Part shown: positions 1 to 4,794 of the stretch, one piece after another
Layout of the letters: every line of letters starts with the position of its first letter
How positions within the stretch are numbered: the stretch's first letter is position 1
Assembly: GCA_902782795.1 (NCBI GenBank)
Contig: CACZOT010000075.1
Location: 1-5,938 of the forward strand
DNA length: 5,938 bases
From: an uncultured Eubacteriales bacterium
GTDB lineage: Bacteria > Bacillota > Clostridia > Christensenellales > Aristaeellaceae
Direction of reading: 5' to 3'
Notes under the pieces: generated by a model
What the model was told of the DNA's origin: nothing
Databases searched by the model: none
What the model saw: the letters and a program-made list of their open reading frames with translations, nothing else
Position numbers and translations under genes: made by a program

Positions 1-102
1 GGAATTCTTCTGGATCTCGATGAGATCCGGTACCGAAAGGGCCTCTTCGATCCGGGCGAAGCTCATGCGCGTGCGCTTGCCCTGCTTGACAGGATGTACC
101 AT
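1..102 (-). CDS. rpoB: RNA polymerase beta subunit, N-terminal fragment (runs off left edge)
   Basis: This is the start of the beta subunit of DNA-dependent RNA polymerase, the core transcription enzyme. Only 34 codons are present. The translation opens MVHPVKQGKRTRMSFARIEE and continues ALSVPDLIEIQKNS, which matches the hallmark RpoB N-terminus: a basic KRTRMSF segment followed by PxLIEIQ, which leads into the beta lobe. The ATG at 100-102 is chosen because GGAGGGTGAT lies about 8 nt upstream (111-119); an in-frame GTG upstream overlaps that ribosome binding site and is unlikely. In most bacteria rplJ and rplL precede rpoB. Here the nearest upstream gene on this strand encodes an M1 peptidase-like protein ending at 510, and rpoB appears to have its own promoter at 297-325. 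The rest of the gene, and presumably rpoC, lies beyond the left edge. Confidence 0.95.
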   Translation of the reverse strand, partial: MVHPVKQGKRTRMSFARIEEALSVPDLIEIQKNS

Positions 103-198
103 ATCGGCGATCACCCTCCACGCTAAAATAATCCCAAATTCAATGCTCCGGAGCCGCCGCCCGGTGGCGACGCAAAAAACGTAAAATTTTTGCGAATC

Positions 199-236
199 CC
201 CTATTGCATCCCGCGAGAAATGGGTGTACAATAGGG
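199..236 (-). other. Inverted repeat / hairpin in the rpoB leader
   Basis: Arms CCCTATTG (199-206) and CAATAGGG (229-236) are perfectly complementary. The helix can extend inward through two short bulges (207-208 with 225-226, then 210-212 with 222-224). In the rpoB leader RNA this would be a stable hairpin; in DNA it is an operator-sized dyad lying over the plus-strand promoter. A second hairpin, CGCAAAAA (171-178) with TTTTTGCG (187-194), follows 4 nt later in the direction of rpoB transcription. No known leader class is recognised. Confidence 0.5.
204..232 (+). promoter_or_regulatory. Plus-strand promoter facing the rpoB leader
   Basis: TTGCAT (204-209) and TACAAT (227-232) are separated by 17 bp, which is 9 of 12 consensus bases. 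The predicted start is near 239. No protein gene follows within a plausible distance; the next element is the terminator at 313-345, so the likely product is a short RNA. Caution: the two hexamers lie within the two arms of an inverted repeat (199-236), so the resemblance could arise from an RNA hairpin or operator rather than from promoter selection. Confidence 0.45.
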
Positions 237-296
237 CCAGCGACGGGGAAGGGGGAGTATGCCCCGCTCCCAACGGAGACACAAGTGCAATTTAGT

Positions 297-325
297 ATTA
301 TAGAAGAAAAAGCACCAGGCGTCAA
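297..325 (-). promoter_or_regulatory. Consensus sigma-A promoter for rpoB
   Basis: Read on the minus strand, TTGACG (320-325) and TATAAT (297-302) are separated by exactly 17 bp, which is 11 of 12 consensus bases at optimal spacing. Transcription would start near 290 and leave a leader of about 190 nt before the rpoB ATG. The -35 hexamer spans part of the loop and one arm base of the hairpin at 313-335, so the upstream operon's terminator and the rpoB promoter share bases. The promoter is seen directly as a sequence match; its activity is inferred. Confidence 0.75.
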
Positions 326-345
326 TAGCCTGGTGTTAATTTTTT
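313..345. terminator. Bidirectional intrinsic terminator
   Basis: Perfect 8-bp arms CACCAGGC (313-320) and GCCTGGTG (328-335) flank a 7-nt loop. On the plus strand the stem is followed by TTAATTTTTT (336-345). On the minus strand it is followed by CTTTTTCTTC (312 down to 303). It can therefore end the minus-strand operon whose last gene stops at 510, and also a plus-strand transcript starting near 239. The plus-strand T-run begins after four intervening bases, so it is good but not perfect. Confidence 0.75.
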
Positions 346-509
346 GCGGATTTATGCCTCGCAAAGGCCTTTTCGCGGCTTTCTTCCCGCTTTTTCGCAT
401 TCGCGTCACATTTCCGCGCTCTGCCCGTCGCCCGTCGGGAAACGCCCGGTCTGATTTTCATTTTGCATTTTCTCTTGCATTCACTTACCTATATTGCAAG
501 TTTTCCGCC

Positions 510-2000
510 TCATCGTTCGTATCTGCCCGTCTGCGCTCCGCTCTCGGCGATGGTGGCCAGCAGGTCCGCCAGCAACGCGCCCCAGGAGCCGCCCGTGGAA
601 TCCAGCGCCGCGACGAACTCCCGCGTGCCGCACTCCGCGCCGCGGTTCTCCTCCAGATAGGCGCGCATGGCCGCGAGGAAGCGCTCCTCCCCCATCGCGT
701 CCCAGAGCTCGTACAGGGCCGCCGCGCCGCGCAGGCGCACGACCAGGTCGTATTCCGCACGCGTGTTGAAGTACGTCGCGGCGCTCCCGGGCGTGACGCC
801 TCCGGGAACGGTCAGTGCCAGGCTGGGCAGGACCCGTTCGCGCATCTCGCGCAGGAAGCGCTCCTCGCCGTAGCGGACGCGATAGGTCAGCAGGGCCGCG
901 AAGGTCGCCGTCGCCTCGGAGAGCCAGGGCTCGTTGACGGGATCGTTGCCCGCCGCGCATCCGAAATACTGCCTCGCCGTGGACCGAACGATGGCGAACT
1001 CCATATCGGCGCGCGCGTCGTGCGCGAAGAGCTCCCGCTCCAGAAGGATCAACCCCGGCGCGCTCTTAGCCTCCAGGCAGTACTGCGACATGGCGATATC
1101 CAGTTCCGCCCAGGGATACTCCCCGAACCACTCCTCGAAGAGCGCCAGCGCCGCCCCGGCCGTCTCCAGCGCGAAGCGCGCCGCGGAGGCGTCGTTGGCG
1201 TACACGGCGATCTTTCCCTGCCGCCAGACGGTGTAGCGGCGGCTGAGCGCCACGGCCATGTCCCGCGCGCCGTCGATCCGCGCCGTCCAGGTCCGTCGGC
1301 CGTCCTCCTCTTCCCGGGAGACCGCCCCGCCGCTCGCCGCGAGGATCCACTCCTTCGGCGCGGTGAGCTCGAGGCGCCAATCCGCCTCCTGGTTCCAGGC
1401 GTATTCCCCCGCCGCGAGGGGGCTGTTCAGGCGATAGCCCCCGTCCCGCCAGACGCACGGGGCCGGAAAGGCGTTCGCGAGCCGCCAATCGAAGAGCCCG
1501 GCGCCCATATCGCCCGAGCACACCGGCAACAGCAGCAGATACCGCAGCGTAATCTCCGCGCTCTCCCCCGCCTCCAGGTCGACCGCCACGCGCAAGAATT
1601 CCTCCGCCTCGCCCTGCATGCCCCAATCGGCGCGCTCGCCGTCCACGAGCACCTCCAGGATCTCCAGGCCTCCCGGCGCGTACCCCTGCGGGAAGGCAGC
1701 GGCGAGATCGTCCGCGTCGAAGGGAAGCGTCTCCCGGCGGCGCAGGGCGTTGGCGTAGCAGGAAAAGAAAAGCTGCGACAGCTTTTCGCCCGTCCGGTTG
1801 ACGCAGACGGCGATCTGTTCGCAGCTGAGGGCCTGCTCGTCCGCGAGCATCTCTGCCCGCACCGCGCAGGAATCGCGGCCCGGTGTTTCCTCCTCGCCGA
1901 GCGCGATCATGTACAACGCCGAGGCCAGCGCGCTGAAGACCAGCAGGCCTGCCAGCACCAGCGCCAGCACGCGCGCGGCGTTGCCCCTTTTCTTTGCCAA
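510..2000 (-). CDS. Membrane-anchored M1 aminopeptidase-like protein lacking the zinc site
   Basis: This 496-residue protein has the outline of an M1 (gluzincin) aminopeptidase. It has a basic N-terminus and one membrane segment (about residues 11-34), so the bulk is probably extracellular. A beta-rich N-terminal domain follows, then the M1 catalytic region. The family motif HEXXH, normally followed by QWF, is replaced by RSTAR (339-343) followed by QYF. Both zinc-binding His and the catalytic Glu are therefore gone, while the rest of the motif (GND, NEPWLSE) remains. Glu362, matching the third zinc ligand, is at the correct +19 spacing. The exopeptidase GxMEN-like region is also degenerate (AKSAPG), and the usual catalytic Tyr near 'VVY-GRGA' appears to be Arg. 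The reading frame is intact with neighbour-like base composition, so this looks like a retained pseudoenzyme, not a decaying gene. The start is TTG, with GGGAGGGAAGG just upstream and an in-frame stop a few codons before it. It is the last gene of the signal peptidase operon, 231 nt after lepB. Confidence 0.85.
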   Translation of the reverse strand: MAKKRGNAARVLALVLAGLLVFSALASALYMIALGEEETPGRDSCAVRAEMLADEQALSCEQIAVCVNRTGEKLSQLFFSCYANALRRRETLPFDADDLAAAFPQGYAPGGLEILEVLVDGERADWGMQGEAEEFLRVAVDLEAGESAEITLRYLLLLPVCSGDMGAGLFDWRLANAFPAPCVWRDGGYRLNSPLAAGEYAWNQEADWRLELTAPKEWILAASGGAVSREEEDGRRTWTARIDGARDMAVALSRRYTVWRQGKIAVYANDASAARFALETAGAALALFEEWFGEYPWAELDIAMSQYCLEAKSAPGLILLERELFAHDARADMEFAIVRSTARQYFGCAAGNDPVNEPWLSEATATFAALLTYRVRYGEERFLREMRERVLPSLALTVPGGVTPGSAATYFNTRAEYDLVVRLRGAAALYELWDAMGEERFLAAMRAYLEENRGAECGTREFVAALDSTGGSWGALLADLLATIAESGAQTGRYER

Positions 2001-2231
2001 GACCTTCCCTCCCTTCGATCAGGCTCTGTCGCCCAAGATGGGATCCTTCAGGGCCGGCTGCCCTGAAACGTGGCGCGGGGGCGGAGCCCCTGCCAGGAGA
2101 GCGCGAGAGGGCGAAATCCATCGCCCAGCGATCCGGCAGGCCTTGGCCCGCGGTCGCGCGTGTCGGCGCTCCAAGAGCGTCGACCATCGCCCTCCCTCTC
2201 GCCGAGGCGGCGGCCCGCAGGCCGCGCGAGG
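2001..2231 (-). other. Hairpin-rich spacer between lepB and the M1-like gene
   Basis: This 231-nt gap in the minus-strand operon has no supported gene. It holds three strong stems: GCGGCC/GGCCGC around a CGCA loop (2210-2225) six bases after the lepB stop; GGGGC/GCCCC (2078-2090) within outer TGGC/GCCA arms (2071-2095); and TTCAGGGC/GCCCTGAA (2047-2067). None is followed by a T-run on the minus strand, so a factor-independent terminator is not supported. No good promoter is visible. The stems could be a processing or mRNA-stability element, or a dispersed palindromic repeat. Confidence 0.45.
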
Positions 2232-2822
2232 CTATTCGACCGTCCCCCACGCGCTGATGGGCCACCAGCGGAAGCGCACGCGCCCGACGATCATATTTTC
2301 CCCCAGCGGCCCGACCGAGCCGGAACGGCTGTCGCGGGAATTGGAGCGGTTGTCGCCCATGACGAACACCGTTCCCTCCGGCACGGTCAGCGGCCCGTAA
2401 TCGGCGGTGGAACGATGGACGATATACTCTTCCTTGAGCTTTTCGCCGTTGAGATACGTATCGCCGTCGCGCACCTCGATGGTGTCTCCGCCGAGGGCCA
2501 CCACGCGCTTGACGTAATTGGCGTTTGAATTCGGGTAATGGCAGATGACCACGTCGCCGCGCTCGACGCCATGCATTTTCACATCCAGCACCGTCACGAA
2601 GAGCCGGTCGCCGTCCTGGAGCGTCTCGCGCATGCTCTCGCCGTCCACGCGGATCATGGTGAAGAGGAACGTGCGCACCAGCAGGGCGATCACCACCACC
2701 GCCGCCAGCGAGACGATCCAATCCCACGCGTCCTTCTTGCGCTCGGGCGTCCAGAAGGGCTTTTTCTCTTCTTCGCGCATCTGCAACAGCTTTTGCGTGC
2801 GGTTCTCTTCCTGTCCGTTCAT
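2232..2822 (-). CDS. lepB: Type I signal peptidase (intact catalytic dyad)
   Basis: This signal (leader) peptidase I cleaves signal peptides from exported preproteins on the outer face of the membrane. The protein has 196 residues, the usual length for the small Gram-positive enzymes. A charged cytoplasmic N-terminus (1-35) is followed by one membrane segment (about 36-54). The catalytic Ser63 lies in VDGESM and the general-base Lys105 in YVKRVVALGGD, followed by the MGDNR...DSR signature at 155-166. The loop after the Lys has GGD where PGD is usual, a small departure that should not abolish activity. The start ATG at 2820-2822 has GAGGT about 11 nt upstream. It begins 16 nt after its paralog's stop, so the two are surely co-transcribed. 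It is the second of two intact SPases in tandem, which suggests divided substrate sets. Confidence 0.95.
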   Translation of the reverse strand: MNGQEENRTQKLLQMREEEKKPFWTPERKKDAWDWIVSLAAVVVIALLVRTFLFTMIRVDGESMRETLQDGDRLFVTVLDVKMHGVERGDVVICHYPNSNANYVKRVVALGGDTIEVRDGDTYLNGEKLKEEYIVHRSTADYGPLTVPEGTVFVMGDNRSNSRDSRSGSVGPLGENMIVGRVRFRWWPISAWGTVE

Positions 2823-2838
2823 CGTGCTGTCGACCTCG

Positions 2839-3408
2839 TTAATCCTGGTAGGGCGAGCCCATGTTCGCGAAGGGGAAGAGGATCAGGCGCACCTTGCCGG
2901 CCATTTCCCTCTTGGCGATGGCGCCCACGTCGGTGCTGCGGCTGTCCTTGGAGACGAAGCGGTTGTCTCCCATGACGAAATACTCGCCCTCCTGCACCGT
3001 GTACGGGCCGTAATCCGTGCGCGGCGGGTAGACGACGTAGCTCTCCTCCTGCGCTTCCCCGTTGAGATACGTCACGCCGCCGCGCACCTCGATGGTGTCG
3101 CCCGGCAGGCCGATCACGCGCTTGACGCGGTAGCCCTTGACGTTCGGGTAATTGCAGATGACGATATCTCCCCGGTCGAAGCTGTCAAAGAAGCGGTCGA
3201 AGCGGGTAGCGAAGAGGATATCGTTGTTCTGGAGCGTTTCCAGCATGCTCGTGCCGTCCACGCGGATGAGCGTGAACACGAACGTGCGCAGCACCAGCGC
3301 GATGGCCAGCGCGACCGCCAGCGTCTTCACCCAATCAAGGATCTCCGCGCCCATGCTCTTCTTTTGCTTCTCCTTCTGCTCCTGGTTTTTCTGGACTTCC
3401 GTCTGCAT
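2839..3408 (-). CDS. lepB: Type I signal peptidase (intact catalytic dyad), tandem paralog
   Basis: A second complete signal peptidase I of 189 residues from the ATG at 3406-3408. A highly charged Gln/Glu/Lys N-terminus (1-20) precedes one membrane segment (about 28-47). The catalytic Ser54 is in VDGTSM and Lys96 in RVKRVIGLPGD; MGDNRFVSKDSR closes the core. A GTG nine bases further upstream (3415-3417) is an alternative start, but AGGTGAT, the natural ribosome binding site for the ATG, overlaps it, so the ATG is preferred. Similarity to the downstream paralog is strong across the TM, Ser, Lys and GDNR boxes, but the N-terminus and the region after the Ser box differ. This suggests an old duplication. 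It lies 39 nt downstream of the degenerate paralog. Confidence 0.93.
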   Translation of the reverse strand: MQTEVQKNQEQKEKQKKSMGAEILDWVKTLAVALAIALVLRTFVFTLIRVDGTSMLETLQNNDILFATRFDRFFDSFDRGDIVICNYPNVKGYRVKRVIGLPGDTIEVRGGVTYLNGEAQEESYVVYPPRTDYGPYTVQEGEYFVMGDNRFVSKDSRSTDVGAIAKREMAGKVRLILFPFANMGSPYQD

Positions 3409-3447
3409 CTCGATCACCTGTTTTCTGTATTCTGTCTCGTCGTTTTC

Positions 3448-3978
3448 TTACAGGAACCCCGCCCGCGAGAGCGGCCAGATCACCGCCAGGGCGCACCCGG
3501 CGATTCCGCCTTCCTCCACGAGCGCGCACTCCCAGGCGCGGTCGTCCGGCATGAGGAGATAGACCCCCGCCGCCAGCGTCGCCTCGGGCGGATCCTCGGC
3601 CGCGGCGCCCGTGCGGTAGGGCTCGTGCAGCGGCATGCCATTGACGATGGCCGCTCCGCCTTCGACGCGCACCGTGTCCCCCGGCTCGCCGATCACGCGC
3701 CGCAGCACGCTCCCGTTGGAAGCGCCCGCCAGCACCACGCGCCCGCGCTCCGGCTTCGCGCCGCGCGCCACGAGCACGATATCGCCCGGCCGCAGCGTGC
3801 CCTGCATGCCCTCGGAACGCACGGCCACCAGCGTGAACGCGAACGAGCGGAGGGTGAGCCCCACCAGCAGCGCCGCGATGGCGCACACCAGCACCGCCGC
3901 GAGCCCGCGCGGCTTTTTCGCCTCAGGCGTTTTCCTGCGCTTCGCAGTCGTGGTCTTCTTCCTGTTCGCGGCTTTCAT
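3448..3978 (-). CDS. Signal peptidase I paralog without the catalytic Ser-Lys dyad
   Basis: This 176-residue protein keeps the SPase I plan: a Lys/Arg/Thr-rich cytoplasmic tail (1-24), one membrane segment (about 25-43), and the box order of the family. Its active site is gone. The Ser of the SM box is Gly57 (SEGMQGTLRPGD), the Lys of the KRVIG box is Arg93 (LRRVIGEPGD), and the MGDNRxxSxDSR box is reduced to MPDDR followed by unrelated residues. I read these codons directly (GGC and CGG). The reading frame is open and the structural residues around both sites are kept, so it is probably a folded, non-proteolytic homolog. The start ATG at 3976-3978 has GGAGG six bases upstream; an ATG two codons earlier would directly abut that site. 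It overlaps the DUF951 gene by 56 nt, implying translational coupling. Its role is unknown; binding substrates or regulating the two active SPases is conceivable. Confidence 0.88.
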   Translation of the reverse strand: MKAANRKKTTTAKRRKTPEAKKPRGLAAVLVCAIAALLVGLTLRSFAFTLVAVRSEGMQGTLRPGDIVLVARGAKPERGRVVLAGASNGSVLRRVIGEPGDTVRVEGGAAIVNGMPLHEPYRTGAAAEDPPEATLAAGVYLLMPDDRAWECALVEEGGIAGCALAVIWPLSRAGFL

Positions 3979-4171
3979 CGGCATCCTCCGTCTCGCGCTT
4001 GATGACCTTTTTCAGACGTTTCTCAAACGCCGGACGTTCCAGCATCACCACGCGCCCGCAGCCCAGGCAGCGAATCTTGATATCCGCGCCGACCCGCGTG
4101 ACGGTCCAGTCGAAGCTGCCGCAGGGATGCGCCTTGCGCATCCGCACCGTGTCGCCCAGCCGGATGTCCAT
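3923..4171 (-). CDS. DUF951 family small protein
   Basis: An 82-residue protein opening MDIRLGDTVRMRKAHPCGSF, with the family signature KAHPCGS...W...GADIKIRCLGCGRVVML. Cys17, Cys35 and Cys38 are candidates for metal binding or redox. DUF951 proteins are small Firmicutes proteins of unknown biochemical role. The core ends near residue 58; the remaining 24 residues are strongly acidic (ETEDADESREQEEDHD and on), longer than I expect for the family, and are encoded largely where the next gene's basic N-terminus is encoded in another frame. The ATG at 4169-4171 has AAAGGGGGAAG upstream; an upstream ATG at 4264 would lie before the promoter and is rejected. It is the first gene of the operon. Confidence 0.88.
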   Translation of the reverse strand: MDIRLGDTVRMRKAHPCGSFDWTVTRVGADIKIRCLGCGRVVMLERPAFEKRLKKVIKRETEDADESREQEEDHDCEAQENA

Positions 4172-4201
4172 CCGCGCTTCCCCCTTTCGATGCTTCTTTA
4201 T

Positions 4202-4230
4202 ATTATAGCAAACTCGAGGGATTCTGTAAA
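4202..4230 (-). promoter_or_regulatory. Extended -10 promoter of the DUF951-lepB operon
   Basis: On the minus strand TTTACA (4225-4230) and TATAAT (4202-4207) are separated by 17 bp, with TG at the extended -10 position. The predicted start near 4195 gives a leader of about 24 nt, containing the ribosome binding site at roughly 4178-4188. It probably drives the whole minus-strand operon down to the terminator at 313-335, since no other promoter is evident inside it. Confidence 0.8.
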
Positions 4231-4534
4231 CCGGGGGACGCACCGGTAGGGCCGGGCTTCTCACGGAGGGCTCCCGTCAGGAAAATCAATCCCCATGCCC
4301 AAAATGCAGGGAATACATAATAAGGGGGCGTTTTTTCCATCCAGCCGCGTTTCTTCTGTCGGCAGCTGTCTGACAGAACCTCTCTGCTTCGCATATCATT
4401 CCCCCCATAATACGGGATTCGTAATGGCCAGCAGCCCTGCAGCGGGAATCCAGAGGACGAGCCCTCTGGCGTTCTCCACGGCGGAGCCCTCTTACATCCC
4501 CGTGCATATGCATGTATTCTTAACGTAAAGGCTG
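4231..4534. other. Divergent intergenic region with palindromes
   Basis: No gene is confidently supported here between the two divergent promoters. Visible structure: TTCTGTC/GACAGAA arms (4354-4378) with a CAGCTG core; CCAGAGG/CCTCTGG arms (4450-4469) around a 6-nt loop; and a 10-bp palindrome TGCATATGCA (4503-4512) just upstream of the vor -10. A minus-strand frame of 63 codons at 4203-4394 has a membrane-like stretch, but its codon use is unlike the neighbours. Base composition is more AT-rich than the flanking genes. Confidence 0.4.
4450..4469. repeat. Perfect inverted repeat, possible dispersed palindrome
   Basis: Arms CCAGAGG (4450-4456) and CCTCTGG (4463-4469) surround the loop ACGAGC. 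The flanks continue with further G/C-rich short repeats in the style of palindromic elements scattered between genes in gut Clostridia. There is no T-run on either side, so it is not a terminator. Confidence 0.35.
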
Positions 4535-4540
4535 TATAAT
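4535..4540 (+). promoter_or_regulatory. -10 element of the vor operon promoter
   Basis: A perfect TATAAT lies here on the plus strand, with a predicted start near 4547 and a leader of about 38 nt to the ferredoxin start. The -35 region at 17-bp spacing (ATGTAT, 4512-4517) is poor, so an activator or another sigma preference may be involved. The palindrome TGCATATGCA at 4503-4512 touches the -35 position and could be a binding site. Confidence 0.45.
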
Positions 4541-4584
4541 CATGAAAATACCAGTGCGAAAGGGTTGGAAGGAGGTAGGTCTGT

Positions 4585-4794
4585 TTGGCCAAGGTACGCT
4601 TTATTGCGGAACGGTGCAAGGGCTGCGGGCTGTGCGTGGCCGCGTGTCCGAAGCAGATCGTGGCGCTGTCGAAAAAGCTGAACGCGAAGGGATATCCCGT
4701 CGCGGAATGCGTGGACATCGCCAAGTGCATCGGCTGCGGGTTCTGCTACCGCATGTGTCCGGACTGCGCAGTGGAGGTGGACGACGAGAAATGA
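4585..4794 (+). CDS. 2[4Fe-4S] ferredoxin subunit of 2-oxoacid:ferredoxin oxidoreductase
   Basis: A 69-residue dicluster ferredoxin corresponding to the delta (VorD/KorD-like) subunit, which carries electrons from the thiamine-pyrophosphate site to soluble ferredoxin. Two CxxCxxCxxxCP clusters are visible: Cys11, 14, 17, 21 and Cys48, 51, 54, 58. Cys42 and Cys61 are additional. Translation starts at a TTG (4585-4587) giving MAKVRFIAERCKGCGLC, supported by GGAGG at 4571-4575 with 9-nt spacing. Its TGA overlaps the ATG of vorB (ATGA, 4791-4794), so the two are translationally coupled. The symbol is left blank because vorD and korD cannot be told apart from this protein alone. Confidence 0.93.
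   Translation: MAKVRFIAERCKGCGLCVAACPKQIVALSKKLNAKGYPVAECVDIAKCIGCGFCYRMCPDCAVEVDDEK

Larger units (their letters stand above)
239..346 (+). ncRNA. Candidate small RNA, antisense to the rpoB leader
   Basis: The unit is bounded by a promoter-like sequence (204-232) and an intrinsic terminator (313-345), giving a predicted RNA of about 108 nt. Its 5' part can fold a small stem, GGGAG (253-257) with CTCCC (267-271). The middle, from about 281 to 312, is A/U-rich and probably single-stranded. About the first 50 nt are complementary to the first 50 nt of the predicted rpoB transcript, because the two promoters converge. It does not resemble 6S, tmRNA, SRP RNA, RNase P or any riboswitch class I can recognise. 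A 14-codon ATG frame starting at 259 sits too close to its purine run to be a convincing leader peptide. Existence of the RNA is inferred from the flanking signals only. Confidence 0.35.

Noticed and set aside
103..290. Known L10-type leader or a recognised riboswitch upstream of rpoB
   Set aside because: I could not match the conserved cores of the L10 leader, c-di-GMP, preQ1, THF or other common classes; only generic hairpins are visible.
140..409. Minus-strand 89-codon frame in the rpoB leader
   Set aside because: It crosses the terminator and the rpoB promoter, has no ribosome binding site of note and no recognisable motif.
204..2066. Long plus-strand open frame (620 codons) across the M1-like gene
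   Set aside because: Its translation is Arg/Ala/Pro-rich, low in recognisable domains, and antisense to a gene with clear family motifs; it is a GC-rich shadow frame.
1066..2727. Long minus-strand frame spanning the lepB-M1 spacer
   Set aside because: It runs out of frame through both real genes and the translation is low-complexity Gly/Arg/Ala; no domain is visible.
2545..4002. Plus-strand frame of 485 codons over the three SPase genes
   Set aside because: His/Arg/Ala-rich antisense shadow of three well-supported minus-strand genes.
4542..4790. Upstream extension of vorB starting at 4542
   Set aside because: It overlaps the entire ferredoxin gene in another frame, has no family similarity, and its ATG lies before the predicted transcription start near 4547.
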